Shown here: one piece after another, positions 1 to 9,277 of the stretch
How positions within the stretch are numbered: the first letter of the stretch is position 1
Layout of the letters: every line of letters begins with the position of its first letter
Assembly (NCBI GenBank): GCA_003134685.1
Contig: PLCA01000003.1
Coordinates: 431,174 to 495,173 of the forward strand
Direction of reading: 5' to 3'
DNA length: 64,000 bases
Origin: Gemmatimonadota bacterium
Lineage (GTDB): Bacteria > Gemmatimonadota > Gemmatimonadetes > Gemmatimonadales > Gemmatimonadaceae
Notes under the pieces: generated by a model
What the model was told of the DNA's origin: nothing
What the model saw: the letters and a program-made list of their open reading frames with translations, nothing else
The model's database searches: none
Position numbers and translations under genes: made by a program

Positions 1-64
1 TGACCGGACGAGCCATGAACTCGCCGAAGGTTTCTCCCTCGCAGTAGCGTGCCTTGGTGATCAT
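1..64 (-). CDS. N-terminal fragment of an unidentified protein (possibly thioredoxin-like), cut by the window edge
   Basis: An ATG at 64 opens a minus-strand frame that stays open to base 1 and gives 21 residues starting MITKARYCEGETF. It lies 12 bases beyond the stop of the acetyltransferase gene and in the same direction, so the two probably share a transcript. The spacing of an early aromatic residue followed by a GxTFxEF-like stretch recalls the N-terminus of some thioredoxin-fold proteins, but this is too short to assign. No Shine-Dalgarno sequence is obvious. Confidence 0.4.
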   Translation of the reverse strand, partial: MITKARYCEGETFGEFMARPV

Positions 65-76
65 GTGATTTGTTTT

Positions 77-589
77 CTAGCGGAGCATGTCGACGTGAAT
101 GATCCCATCTTCCTCGTACGGAGCGGAGACCGTCCTGAATCCGAGCGCGAGATAAAAATCCTCGATCCGGCGTTGCGCCGCGATCTTGATGGGCTGGCCC
201 GGCGCCAGAGATTCGATTCGTCGCAAGGCTTCAGCCATCAGCGCCTTGCCCACACCGGTTCCCCGCACCTCTGGCGCTGTGACGACGCGCCCGATCGAGC
301 CTTCGTCGTAACGCACTCCCGGCTCGAACAGCCGCGCGTAGGCGACGAGAGAGCGACTCATCGGCCCCTGGACCCAGCCAAGGAGATGCCAGGCGTTGGG
401 ATCGCGTCCGTCGGCGTCGGGATAGGGACAGTTCTGCTCGACGATGAAAACCGCCTCGCGAAGCTGCACCACCGCGTAGAGATCCTTAACGGTCAGCTCG
501 CTGAAGCGGGACCACTGCCAGAAAAAGTCGTCGGGGGCTCGCGACGCAATGTCCGGATCCCGCGCGGGTCGCGCGCTTGTCTTACTCAC
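77..589 (-). CDS. elaA: ElaA-type GNAT N-acetyltransferase
   Basis: A 170-residue cytoplasmic acetyltransferase of the GNAT fold, probably using acetyl-CoA to acylate a small amine; the substrate of ElaA proteins is not established. The early LYAVVQLREAVFIVEQ stretch and the following CPYPDADGRD segment are typical of ElaA. The acetyl-CoA loop is RGTGVGKAL at residues 109-117, and a C-terminal YLALGF precedes the last strand. The usual ElaA length is about 150, so the first 20 residues may be an extension. The start codon is GTG with a weak ribosome site. The gene is followed after 12 bases by another minus-strand gene. Confidence 0.88.
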   Translation of the reverse strand: MSKTSARPARDPDIASRAPDDFFWQWSRFSELTVKDLYAVVQLREAVFIVEQNCPYPDADGRDPNAWHLLGWVQGPMSRSLVAYARLFEPGVRYDEGSIGRVVTAPEVRGTGVGKALMAEALRRIESLAPGQPIKIAAQRRIEDFYLALGFRTVSAPYEEDGIIHVDMLR

Positions 590-611
590 TTCCGGTGCCT
601 ATTCTGAGCCG

Positions 612-639
612 TTGAACTCGTCCTCATTCGGATAAAAAT
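612..639 (+). promoter_or_regulatory. Possible promoter just ahead of the M28 peptidase gene
   Basis: TTGAAC at 612-617 is followed after 15-16 bases by an A-rich box around 633-639 (taaaaat). If this is the promoter, transcription would begin at about 645, after the first ATG at 643 and before the second at 679. The later start would then be the one used. The call is by eye and only moderate. Confidence 0.35.
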
Positions 640-642
640 AAC

Positions 643-714
643 ATGCCGCGTAGCACGTTTTGCCGTTTGGCCTCCGCCATGCCGATTAGCACGTTTTGCC
701 GTTTGGCCTCCGCT
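643..714 (+). repeat. 36-base tandem duplication covering the start codon
   Basis: Two adjacent 36-base units begin at 643 and 679. A 27-base core (tagcacgttttgccgtttgg and the next seven bases) is identical at 651-677 and 687-713. Each unit starts with ATGCCG, so the initiation codon itself is duplicated in frame. Confidence 0.9.
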
Positions 715-2184
715 GTTTTGCTCGCCCTTTCATGTTCGCCTCCTCCGTCGACCCAGATCGGGGCGGGACAGGTCGGGACACCAGGGGTCGTCATCGGTAT
801 CGTTTCCCCCGGTATGGGCCCGGCGGCCGTGGTCTTCAGCACGCCCACGCGTCCCACCGGTGCATCCGATGCGACGCTCGGCCTCACCCGCGATCCGGCC
901 CTCGCTGCTGCCATCGGCGACATCTCGGCGTCGGAGATCCGAGCGACGGACTCGACGCTCGTTTCCTTCGGCACCCGCCACACGATGAGCGATACGCTGA
1001 GCAACACCCGGGGAATTGGCGCGGCGCGCCGGTATCTATTCAGCAAGCTGCAGGGATACAGCCAGGCGTGTGGCGGATGCCTTCGCGTCGAGTACGATCC
1101 GGCGATGATGGAGATGCGCGGGCACCCAGAGCACCCGATGGTCAATATCGTCAATGTGGTCGCCTGGCTGCCGGGCCGCGACACGACGAGAGTGCTGGTG
1201 ATGGGCGGCCACTATGATTCGTGCGTCTGCGCCCGCACTGATCTTGGGCCGCTGGCGCGATTCGAGGCGACGCAGGACGCGCCCGGGGCCGACGACGATG
1301 GCTCGGGCACTTCGGCCATCGTCGAGCTTGCGCGGGTATTCTCGAAGCATTTTCCGCACGGGCTCGAAGCATCGGTGATCTTCGTTGCCTACTCCGGCGA
1401 GGAGGAGGGACTATACGGCTCGACGCACCTCGCGCAGCGATTGCACGCGACAGGCTACAAGATCGTGTCGGCATTCACCGACGACATCGTCGGCAACGTG
1501 GTCGCTGACGATGGCAAGGTTGACTCTACCAGCGCCCGGATTTTCGGCGCGGAGCCGGACAACGGTCCGAGCAGGGAGCTCGCGCGCTACGCCTGGGCGA
1601 CGGGAACGATTTATAACCCGTCCTTCCAGATTCTCCCCGTGTTCAGGCTCGATCGCATCTCTCGCGGAGGAGACCACAGCCCGTATGTGAGTCTTGGCGA
1701 TCCAGGGCTTCGTTTCACGGAGCGGCTCGAGAACTACAAGCGCCAACATCTGCCGACCGACGATTTCGCGCACGTGAACTTTGGTTACGTGGCGAACATA
1801 GCCAGGCTCAACGCTTCCGTCGTCGGAACGCTCGCCAACGCTCCGGCTCCACCCGCCGCACTCGCGCGTCGCGATCAGGCGTCGGGAGGACAGAAGTGGA
1901 TGATCACCTGGCGGCCCATTCCAGGCGCGACCACTTACGAGGTCCTATTCCGCCGAACCTTTGCGCCCACGTATGAAAAGATCTATCAGGCTGGAGACAC
2001 GACCTCGTTTCTTCTTCCCGACCAGCTCGACGATGGGTGGGCCGCGGTTCGCTCCGTCGGCTCGAACGGGCATCGCTCACTCACGAGCGCGGTTCCCCCG
2101 CCCTGCCCCACCCTCTCCACGCGGGCGGATTCCGTGGCGGCCGGCGACCTCATCAGGAACTGCATTCGCGCGCCTGGACGCTAA
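643..2184 (+). CDS. Secreted M28-family zinc aminopeptidase-like protein with C-terminal Fn3-like domain
   Basis: A 513-residue exported metallopeptidase. Zinc and catalytic positions of the M28 family are visible: GGHYD (His190), GADDDGSG (Asp217-219), YSGEEEG (Glu253-255), and a late His345 in GGDHSPY. Residues about 400-470 (WRPIPGATTYEVLFRR) look like a fibronectin-III-type beta-sandwich, as in other secreted M28 enzymes. The N-terminus has a hydrophobic run ending ALSC at residue 31, a poor lipobox, so anchoring as a lipoprotein is uncertain. The first 24 residues come from a 36-base tandem duplication, so the start could be 643 or 679. The likely role is periplasmic release of N-terminal residues from peptides. 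Confidence 0.88.
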   Translation: MPRSTFCRLASAMPISTFCRLASAVLLALSCSPPPSTQIGAGQVGTPGVVIGIVSPGMGPAAVVFSTPTRPTGASDATLGLTRDPALAAAIGDISASEIRATDSTLVSFGTRHTMSDTLSNTRGIGAARRYLFSKLQGYSQACGGCLRVEYDPAMMEMRGHPEHPMVNIVNVVAWLPGRDTTRVLVMGGHYDSCVCARTDLGPLARFEATQDAPGADDDGSGTSAIVELARVFSKHFPHGLEASVIFVAYSGEEEGLYGSTHLAQRLHATGYKIVSAFTDDIVGNVVADDGKVDSTSARIFGAEPDNGPSRELARYAWATGTIYNPSFQILPVFRLDRISRGGDHSPYVSLGDPGLRFTERLENYKRQHLPTDDFAHVNFGYVANIARLNASVVGTLANAPAPPAALARRDQASGGQKWMITWRPIPGATTYEVLFRRTFAPTYEKIYQAGDTTSFLLPDQLDDGWAAVRSVGSNGHRSLTSAVPPPCPTLSTRADSVAAGDLIRNCIRAPGR

Positions 2185-2260
2185 CCGCAAGCCCGCGGCG
2201 AACATAGACCGGGACGTTGTGCGGGGCTGATACAATCGTCTTTCTTGGTGAACATCAGTG

Positions 2261-2286
2261 GGCCCCGCGCCGAAGCGGGGCCGTCT
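2261..2286 (+). terminator. GC hairpin between the M28 and serine hydrolase genes
   Basis: A perfect 8-base stem (ggccccgc at 2261-2268, gcggggcc at 2275-2282) with a 6-base loop is followed only by a short gtctta tail. It could terminate the peptidase transcript or lie in the leader of the next gene. The missing T-run keeps confidence modest. Confidence 0.5.
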
Positions 2287-2309
2287 TACTGAACCCTACC
2301 GTCGTCCTC

Positions 2310-3545
2310 ATGAAGTCTCTGACCTCCTTTGCCGTTTTCGCTGTTGCCGCGCTGGTCGCGTGCGCCCCGCCGCCCCCGGCCCGCGTCGCCGTCGCCGCAC
2401 CGCCGCCGATCAAGTACGCCGACCCCGAGGTCGGTCTCAACAACTCCGGACTCGACACAGCGATCGCGGGCAAGCTCGACAAGATCGTCAAAACGGCGAT
2501 GGAGGAAGCGGTGGCCCCGGGAGTCACAATCGCCGTCGGACGCAATGGACACATCGCATACATGAAGGGTTACGGCTACATCGACTGGAATCAGCCAGGA
2601 TCGCCCAAGGCCGACACGAACACGCTCTACGACCTCGCTTCGCTCACCAAGGTCATCGCCACGACCACGCTGGCGATGATTCTCGAGGAAGGGGGCCAGC
2701 TGGATATCAGCCGTACGGTGGTCTCCTACCTTCCCGAGTTCAATTCACCGGAGAAGGCGCAGATCACGGTGAAGCAGATCCTCACACACAGCGGCGGGCT
2801 CGAGGCAGGCGCGAACATTTACGCCACCGCGCGCGGCCGCGAGCAGTACCTGTATCAGATCAACGCGCGTCCGCTCGAGTACACGCCCGGCTCCAGCATG
2901 GTCTACAGCGATTGGGACATGATCATCCTGCAGCTGGTGATGGAGCGAATCACCGGCAAGACGCTCGACGTCCTTGCGAACGAAAAGATCTTCAAGCCGC
3001 TGGGCATGATCGACACCCAGTTCCAGCCGCCGATCGCGCTGCGTCCGCGCATAGCGCCCACGCAGGTCGACGAGGCGCGGGGCGGGCTACTGTGGGGAAC
3101 GGTGCACGACGAGAATGCGTGGGCCATGGGCGGGGTTGCCGGACACGCCGGCCTCTTTTCCACCGCCAAGGATCTCGCTCTTTTCTCGATGATGATTCTG
3201 AACGGCGGCGAAGGTGCGAACGGCGTTCGAATCGTCAAGCCGGCGACGATCGCGCGCTGGACGGCGCGCCAGGGAAAGGAATCAACCCGTGCGCTCGGCT
3301 GGGATTCGCCTGAGGGCGGCTCGAGCGCGGGGCAGTTCTTCTCTCCCTGGAGCTTTGGCCACACCGGATTCACGGGCACCTCGATCTGGATCGATCCCGA
3401 GAAGGATCTCTTCGTCGTGGTCCTCACCAACCGCGTAAATCCGACGCGCAGCAATACCCGGCACGTCCAACTGCGCCGCGACGTGGCCGATGCGGTCCAG
3501 CAATCGGTGCTCGGCGCGCGGATCGTGAACTGGGAAGCTCGTTGA
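2310..3545 (+). CDS. Serine hydrolase of the beta-lactamase/penicillin-binding-protein class C family, lipoprotein
   Basis: A 411-residue protein when started at 2310, where MKSLTSF opens a clean lipoprotein signal ending LVAC (Cys18) and followed by a proline-rich linker. A longer frame from 2217 would bury the signal. The family's active-site elements are present: SLTK (Ser111, Lys114), YSD (199-201, in place of YxN) and HTG (from His351). These proteins include D-aminopeptidases, esterases and class C beta-lactamases, and the sequence does not say which. It acts outside the cytoplasm, anchored to a membrane. The neighbouring NagB-like and NagX-like genes suggest a loose link with cell-wall amino-sugar turnover. 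Confidence 0.88.
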   Translation: MKSLTSFAVFAVAALVACAPPPPARVAVAAPPPIKYADPEVGLNNSGLDTAIAGKLDKIVKTAMEEAVAPGVTIAVGRNGHIAYMKGYGYIDWNQPGSPKADTNTLYDLASLTKVIATTTLAMILEEGGQLDISRTVVSYLPEFNSPEKAQITVKQILTHSGGLEAGANIYATARGREQYLYQINARPLEYTPGSSMVYSDWDMIILQLVMERITGKTLDVLANEKIFKPLGMIDTQFQPPIALRPRIAPTQVDEARGGLLWGTVHDENAWAMGGVAGHAGLFSTAKDLALFSMMILNGGEGANGVRIVKPATIARWTARQGKESTRALGWDSPEGGSSAGQFFSPWSFGHTGFTGTSIWIDPEKDLFVVVLTNRVNPTRSNTRHVQLRRDVADAVQQSVLGARIVNWEAR

Positions 3546-3698
3546 TTTCCGGGCTTGCCCGCTTGAGCAGAGACGCGTACTAGGAGAAACCGTTGGTCAA
3601 CGCTCTTAGCTGGCCGTAGATTTTTCCAGTATGAGAAACTGCAAGAGCATCATCCGGCGCCCGGGCGTAACTTACAGAGTGCGTCTTTCCTCTCGCTG

Positions 3699-5630
3699 AT
3701 GTCATCCTCCCATGAACGAGTCCCCCTCGTCGTCGTCGAGTACGACGAGATCGCCCGCACGATCGCCAGGCGCATCGCCGAGATAGTCAAGGAGCGCCGG
3801 CAGGAGGGGGGCCACGCCGTGCTCGGACTCGCCACTGGCAGCACGCCCATCGGGATCTATCGCGAGCTGATCAAGATGCACCGCGAGGAAGGCCTCGACT
3901 TCTCGGACGTCGTGACCTTCAACCTCGACGAGTACTACCCAATGAAACCGGAGAGCATTCACAGCTATCACCGGTTCATGTGGGAGAATCTCTTCAACCA
4001 CATCAACGTGCGCCCCGAGAACATCCACATCCCTCGTGGCGACGTTCCCCGTGACGACGTGGATGATGAATGCGAGGCGTACGAAGCCGCCATCAAAAAA
4101 GCGGGCGGAATCGATCTTCAGATTCTTGGCATTGGCAAGACCGGGCACATCGGGTTCAACGAGCCCGGCTCGGGCGCTGATTCGCGCACTCGTCGCATCT
4201 CGCTGGACACCGTCACGCGTCGCGATGCCGCCGGCGATTTCTTCGGCGAAGACAACGTGCCCACCGAAGCGATCACAATGGGTGTCGCGACGATCTTGGA
4301 AGCAAGCGAGATCGCCCTCGTGGCAACGGGAGAGCACAAGGCAGCCATCATTCGGCGGGCGGTGGAGGGAGAGCCGGACCCCGACGTCGCGGCGACCTAT
4401 CTTCAGCAACACCCAGCCGCCGTGTTCTACGTCGACTTCGCGGCGGCGGCCGACCTCACGCGCTTTCGAACGCCGTGGGTGCTGGGCGAGGTGAAATGGA
4501 CGCGCGAGAAGGAGATCGACGCCGTCATCTGGTTGAGTGAGACGACCAAGAAATCGGTGCTCAAGCTAGACGAGAATGATTACCGCGAGCACCACTTGAG
4601 TCCGCTACTGTCACGCTACGGAAAGGCTGGTCCCCTCAACGGCGCCGTCTTCAACGCCCTGATCGCCAAGATCCGCGGACGCAGCAAGCTCCCCACCGGC
4701 AAGCGCGTGGTCGTGTTCTCTCCGCACCCCGACGACGATGTCATCTCGATGGGCGGCATGCTCAACAAGCTGCACCAGAACAGGAACGACATCGTCGTCG
4801 CCTACCAGACATCGGGCAACATCGCGGTGTTCGACCACGAAGTTCGCCGCTACGCGGATTTTCTGCGGCGGTTCGGCAACGACTTCGACATCAATGATTC
4901 GAGAGCGGGCGCTTTGATCGAGGAGGTGGAAGAATTCCTCGACTCGAAGAAGGTGGGAGAGACCGACGCGTTCCCGGTGCAGGTGATGAAGCGCGCGATC
5001 CGCGAAGCCGAGGCGGTCTCGGGCATCGAGACCTTCGGCATGAAGCGCGAGCAGGCTCGCTTCCTCAACCTGCCCTTCTATCAGACCGGCAAGGTCAGGA
5101 AGGATCCAATCGGCCCCGAGGACGTGCGCATCGTGCTCGATCTGCTCGAAGAGGAGAAGCCGGAGCTGGTATTCGTCGCCGGCGACCTCTCCGACCCGCA
5201 CGGCACGCACAGGATGTGTCTCGAGGCCATACAAGGCGCTCTCAGCCAGTACTCGGGCTCGCCTCCGGAGATGTGGTACTATCGCGGCGCCTGGCAGGAG
5301 TGGGAGATCGCCGAGGCCGACGTGCTGGTCCCGCTGTCGGAGGACGAGCTGCGGGCGAAGAAGATGGCGATCTTCAAGCACCAGAGTCAGAAGGATCGCG
5401 CGCCCTTCCCCGGGCAGGACGACCGGGAGTTCTGGCAACGCGTCGAGGAGCGTAACCGCAACACCGCGCAGCGCGTCGACCGGCTCGGCCTTCCCGAGTA
5501 CTTCGCGATGGAGGCCTACGTGGTGAGGCGGGCGGGCGTGCCGATCGAACCGGAAACGGTCGCGACGAGCTCGCTCGCGGAGAAAGAGACCTCGCGCCCG
5601 AGAATCGCAACTGCAAAGGCCACGCGCTGA
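3699..5630 (+). CDS. nagB: Glucosamine-6-phosphate deaminase domain fused to a PIG-L/LmbE-type deacetylase domain
   Basis: A 643-residue cytoplasmic two-domain protein. Residues 1-265 are NagB: LATGSTP at 44-50 for phosphate binding, catalytic NLDEYY (Asp77, Glu78), and GKTGHIGFNEP with His150. From about 335 a second domain carries SPHPDDDVISMGG, the zinc motif of the PIG-L/LmbE family, with a later DLSDPHGTHR. NagB alone is about 260 residues. Similar fusions are known in Bacteroidota. The NagB half converts glucosamine-6-phosphate to fructose-6-phosphate and ammonia. The second half may deacetylate an N-acetylated sugar, which would supply the first half, but this is inference. No ribosome site is obvious before the ATG. 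Confidence 0.9.
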   Translation: MSSSHERVPLVVVEYDEIARTIARRIAEIVKERRQEGGHAVLGLATGSTPIGIYRELIKMHREEGLDFSDVVTFNLDEYYPMKPESIHSYHRFMWENLFNHINVRPENIHIPRGDVPRDDVDDECEAYEAAIKKAGGIDLQILGIGKTGHIGFNEPGSGADSRTRRISLDTVTRRDAAGDFFGEDNVPTEAITMGVATILEASEIALVATGEHKAAIIRRAVEGEPDPDVAATYLQQHPAAVFYVDFAAAADLTRFRTPWVLGEVKWTREKEIDAVIWLSETTKKSVLKLDENDYREHHLSPLLSRYGKAGPLNGAVFNALIAKIRGRSKLPTGKRVVVFSPHPDDDVISMGGMLNKLHQNRNDIVVAYQTSGNIAVFDHEVRRYADFLRRFGNDFDINDSRAGALIEEVEEFLDSKKVGETDAFPVQVMKRAIREAEAVSGIETFGMKREQARFLNLPFYQTGKVRKDPIGPEDVRIVLDLLEEEKPELVFVAGDLSDPHGTHRMCLEAIQGALSQYSGSPPEMWYYRGAWQEWEIAEADVLVPLSEDELRAKKMAIFKHQSQKDRAPFPGQDDREFWQRVEERNRNTAQRVDRLGLPEYFAMEAYVVRRAGVPIEPETVATSSLAEKETSRPRIATAKATR

Positions 5631-5664
5631 TTTCAGCTTGGTTTCGTTGGCGTTCTAGCCGGTA

Positions 5665-6108
5665 CGGCGAAGGGGATCCTCTTCGGCTCCGGTCTCTCGC
5701 TCGTTAGTGGTCCGATCGGATCGGTGCGAAACTAGGCATCTGTCGCCCTGAAGCGACGTAAGCGCACCGATTGTCGCTCGTGGGTCGTCGCCTGCGAGGA
5801 ACCCCTCCGCCTTCCCACCGAGTTCGACGCGGGGCCAGACATCTTCCTCGCGCCTCTGGGCGCGCGATCTCAGGTCGCGCGCGCTGTCCTGTTCCCCATG
5901 GACGGGGGCGACGCGGGCACACGCGGCACGAAGCGCCGCTGCAGTTACAGGCTGTGGAGGGAGGTGAGGGTGTCCTCGCCGGCGACGACCCACGAGCGAC
6001 AATCGGTGCGCTTAGGCCCGATCACAGCGACAGATGCCTAGTTCCGCACCGATCCACTCGGACCACCAACGAGCGAGAGACCGGAGCCGGAGAGCACACC
6101 CTCGCCGA
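5665..6108. repeat. 444-base inverted-repeat element (family 1, complete copy)
   Basis: The gap between convergent genes 5631-6141 is filled by this element. Its left arm (about 5665-5815) and right arm (about 5955-6108) are reverse complements over about 150 bases, with roughly 85 % identity by eye. Both ends read CGGCGA-GGG-CTCT-CGGCTCCGG, and the core gcaccgattgtcgctcgtgg is exact in both arms. About 140 GC-rich bases separate the arms. No credible reading frame is present. The left arm and centre recur at 12341-12555. Confidence 0.85.
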
Positions 6109-6141
6109 CCACATGGGCAGATGCTGCTCCAGCGCGCTGAG

Positions 6142-7404
6142 CTAGACCTTCAGTATGATCTTCTTACGGTAGAGAATCAGCAGGATTCCGTACCAGAGCA
6201 GCACGAATGTGATCGCGAACGCCAGTGATGCAACCCGCGGCGGAAGCCAGGGCAGAAACACCGCCTGATAAAATGCGTCCTGAACCGCTGTCGATTTGCC
6301 GTCGTAGTTCACGTGCCAGAGCGTGTAGATCAATCTCGCCATCACACCTGAGCCGACGTACGCCAAAATCGGGTTCACCCCGAAGACCACCATCGGCTTC
6401 GTCCACCACTTCACGTTGCGGTAGTCGACGATCCACATGACCGTCGCCAGCGCAATGCACGCCATTCCCGCGGTGAACAGCACGTAGGAGCTCGTCCACA
6501 GGTTCTTGTTGATCGGGAACGACCAGTTCCACATCAGGCCGATCACCATGGCGATCGATCCGGCGGCGAAGAGTCCGCTGATCCGCTCGAGCAGCGGCTT
6601 TTCCTTCAACGCAATCCAGCGCCCGGCAATGACGCCGAGCATCGCGGTCGCGATCGCGGGAATCGTGGACATCGGACCTTCGGGGTCGAACGTCACGCTC
6701 CCGATCCAGGTGTGATTCGTCCCCAGGATCAGCCGGTCCAGATAGGCCGCGAGGTTCCTGTCCTTGGTGTGCAGCAGCAGCGCCCCAATCTCGTTCTCAC
6801 CTGGAACGGGGATCAGCGTCATCGCGAACCAGTATCCGAGCAGCAGGGTGCCGATGATGACGACTTGCTGTTTGAGCGTCGTCTTCAGTGTCAGCAGTCC
6901 GGCGCAGATGTACACTATCGCGATCCTTGGCAGAACTCCGAGAATGCGGACGTGCTCGATGCGAAAAATGATCCGGTCCCACGCCGTGGCGTTGGGGAGC
7001 GCAGCGATCGTTCCCCATTGGTAGAACGGGAACATCGCCATCGCGAAACCGAGCGCATAGATGATGAGGCCGCGCCGGAGAATCTGTTTGACGAGAGCCG
7101 AGTTGTCGTCGCCGCGCGCGCGCCGCGCCGACATCGAGAGGTACGTCGTGATGCCGACGATGAAAAGGAAGAACGGAAATATCAGATCAGTCGGCGTCCA
7201 GCCATCCCATACGGCGTGCTCGAGCGGCGGAAAAATCGCGCTCCAGGTGCCGGGATCATTCACCAGCAGCATGCCCGCGATCGTGATGCCGCGGAAAACG
7301 TCGAGCGAGACCAGGCGCTCGCGCGCCGGAAGAATTGGCGCGACGGTCGAGGTCGTCCCGTCGTAGCGCGTCGAAATCGCGCGCGGTGCCGCGGATGCGC
7401 TCAT
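6142..7404 (-). CDS. NagX-like/DUF5009 membrane acyltransferase (heparan-alpha-glucosaminide N-acetyltransferase family)
   Basis: About 420 residues with roughly ten membrane segments. The family signature is near the N-terminus: [17 protein letters not shown], then [16 protein letters not shown]. The family includes lysosomal HGSNAT and bacterial NagX, which move acetyl groups across the membrane onto glucosamine-type sugars. The start at 7404 is chosen because AGAGGA lies just upstream; a frame from 7464 would add 20 unrelated residues. The convergent NagB/PIG-L gene suggests an amino-sugar salvage theme. The gene ends 33 bases from the repeat element. Confidence 0.85.
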   Translation of the reverse strand: MSASAAPRAISTRYDGTTSTVAPILPARERLVSLDVFRGITIAGMLLVNDPGTWSAIFPPLEHAVWDGWTPTDLIFPFFLFIVGITTYLSMSARRARGDDNSALVKQILRRGLIIYALGFAMAMFPFYQWGTIAALPNATAWDRIIFRIEHVRILGVLPRIAIVYICAGLLTLKTTLKQQVVIIGTLLLGYWFAMTLIPVPGENEIGALLLHTKDRNLAAYLDRLILGTNHTWIGSVTFDPEGPMSTIPAIATAMLGVIAGRWIALKEKPLLERISGLFAAGSIAMVIGLMWNWSFPINKNLWTSSYVLFTAGMACIALATVMWIVDYRNVKWWTKPMVVFGVNPILAYVGSGVMARLIYTLWHVNYDGKSTAVQDAFYQAVFLPWLPPRVASLAFAITFVLLWYGILLILYRKKIILKV

Positions 7405-7483
7405 GCGTCCTCTGGTATCTGAGTAATGGCCATTTCTACTATGCATGATATATACGAGCGGCATCGCGGCGCGTTACGCCGCT

Positions 7484-7505
7484 CACCCTCGCCGACGACA
7501 TGCAG
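7484..7505. repeat. Possible solo end of the family 1 repeat
   Basis: The sequence caccctcgccgacgacatg here matches the right tip of the complete element (6096-6114) at 18 of 19 bases. No second arm is visible. It lies in the 124-base gap between two minus-strand genes and may be a remnant or a chance match. Confidence 0.4.
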
Positions 7506-7528
7506 AGGTGCCGACCGAAGCGGACTAT

Positions 7529-9157
7529 TTAGTAAACAGGCCGCAACGGCGGCGACCAGTCCGACAGCCGCCCATCGCCCGTAACTGTAAGCTGACGCAG
7601 CCGCCCCGTGCGCTCATCGAGTACCCAAATCCCCCGCGGATCTCCGATCGCGCCCAGCCGCCGCGTGATGGACAGGTGCCGGCCGTCGGGCGCCCAGGCC
7701 GGATCCTCGTTCTCGCCTTCGTTCGTGAGCTGCGTCATCACACGATCCTTCACGCGTATCGTCCACACCTGGAAGTCGCCGTTCTGCTGCTGATACGCGA
7801 TCTCGTCGCCGCTCGGCGACCAATCCGCCCCCGTCCGATAACTGCGCTTTCCGGGGACCACGGGAGTGAGCAGTCTCAAGCCGGTGCCGTCGAGATTCAT
7901 GGTGTAGAGCTGCGGCGTGAGCGGGCGCGGCGACATGAACACGACCTGCTTTCCATCGGGGCTGAAGCTCGGCGACGTCGTCTCGAAGCCGGTGCGCCCG
8001 ACGAACGGCTTCGGCACCGAGTCGTCACCGGCGGCGCTGGCGAGCATGAGCTCGGCCGGCGAATCTCCGCCACTCGCCCAGACGATGCTCTTTCCATCCT
8101 TGGTGTATACGGGCGTGATGTTCAATCCACGGTTCGAGGCGGTGAGAAGCCTCGGCTTCATCGTGCGCAGATCGATCTGCGCGATCCGCGTCCCTCGATC
8201 GTCCGCATCTGAGTACACGAGATATCGCCCCGATGGATGCCACGAAGGCGAGAGGGCCGCGCCCACCGTCGGAAGCGTGCGCTCGTTCGCGCCATCGCTG
8301 TCCACGAGCTTGAGCTTGGTCCCATCGATGAACGCGATTCGCGTCGCCGCAATTCCGCGCGTGCCCGTGATCCAGCGCTCTAGCTCGTCACTCACGACGT
8401 GAATCCCGAGCCGTCGATCGCGTTCGAGCGAATCGCGCACGACGGAATCCTTCAGGACGATCCGCGCGTAGACCGAGTCGGACCGGAGCGTGTCACGCAC
8501 CGCGTTCGCGCGAAGCAGCACGTCGCGACGATCGAGCTCGCTGGAAAGAGAATCGCGCGCCTCCTGGGCGCTGCGCGCGTTCGCACGGTCGCGTGTCGTC
8601 TTGACCGCAACGCGCTTCGCCGCCGCTTGCGCGAGACTGTCTCTCGTCAACGAGTCCGCCGCCAGGGCGCCCATCGTCACGCCCGCTTTCCTGCCGAGTA
8701 GTGTCGAGAGCGAATCGCGAATCGCCGGCAGCCTGTACACTGGAGCCTTTGGCAGTCGGAAATAATCCTCCTGCCGCAGCCGGCCGCGCGGCACGTCGTA
8801 GACTTCGACGTGCAAACCCGCCACGGTTGGGCGCGCCCTCACCACGAAATTCGCCCGCGTCTGGGCGAGCGGCGCGAAGTTGATGTTCTTCTGACCAGGC
8901 CGCCATATGTCGTCCAGCGTCGCGCTGTCGAGGATGAGCGGCTGCATGCGATCGCCGTAGTCGAAGTCGCGCTGGATGATTGTGCGCGTCGAGTCGCCCG
9001 CCGCCGTGTCGACCTGCAGCACGACGACCGCCGGCGGAATCTCGAGGGGCTTCTGCGGCTTGGGCCGACCCACTACCGGATTCTGACTATGTATCGACGG
9101 AGCCAGCGCGAAAAACGCCACCGCTCCGACGAGCAGCTTGCGACATCGAATGGTCAT
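7529..9157 (-). CDS. Exported PD40 (TolB/WD40-like) beta-propeller protein
   Basis: 542 residues with a Sec signal peptide (MTIRCRKLL, hydrophobic core, then SIHSQ). Residues about 150-250 are rich in Asp, Ser, Arg and Ala and look extended or coiled. The C-terminal half holds at least four PD40 blades, seen as SPSWHPSGRYLVYSD, SPSFSPDGKQVVFMS, DWSPSGDEIAYQQ and DPAWAPDGRHLSITR. Such propellers are found in TolB and in peptidase-associated sensors. No catalytic domain is visible, so a binding or scaffold role in the periplasm is likely. tonB follows upstream on the same strand after a terminator-like hairpin. Confidence 0.82.
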   Translation of the reverse strand: MTIRCRKLLVGAVAFFALAPSIHSQNPVVGRPKPQKPLEIPPAVVVLQVDTAAGDSTRTIIQRDFDYGDRMQPLILDSATLDDIWRPGQKNINFAPLAQTRANFVVRARPTVAGLHVEVYDVPRGRLRQEDYFRLPKAPVYRLPAIRDSLSTLLGRKAGVTMGALAADSLTRDSLAQAAAKRVAVKTTRDRANARSAQEARDSLSSELDRRDVLLRANAVRDTLRSDSVYARIVLKDSVVRDSLERDRRLGIHVVSDELERWITGTRGIAATRIAFIDGTKLKLVDSDGANERTLPTVGAALSPSWHPSGRYLVYSDADDRGTRIAQIDLRTMKPRLLTASNRGLNITPVYTKDGKSIVWASGGDSPAELMLASAAGDDSVPKPFVGRTGFETTSPSFSPDGKQVVFMSPRPLTPQLYTMNLDGTGLRLLTPVVPGKRSYRTGADWSPSGDEIAYQQQNGDFQVWTIRVKDRVMTQLTNEGENEDPAWAPDGRHLSITRRLGAIGDPRGIWVLDERTGRLRQLTVTGDGRLSDWSPPLRPVY

Positions 9158-9229
9158 GAGCGGTTGAATCTAATTCGATCCGGCTATCATACACCGCCCT
9201 CGCTTTGTCGATTCAGGCCCGGGCAACGC

Positions 9230-9259
9230 AAAGCCGCGGAGGAAATTCTCCGCGGCTTT
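9230..9259 (-). terminator. Hairpin downstream of tonB
   Basis: A perfect 12-base stem (aaagccgcggag at 9230-9241 and its complement at 9248-9259) has a 6-base loop. It lies 18 bases past the tonB stop and ends in a short T-run on the minus strand. On the plus strand it is followed by tttactc. Confidence 0.7.
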
Positions 9260-9277
9260 ACTCGATCGGGTTGTTCG

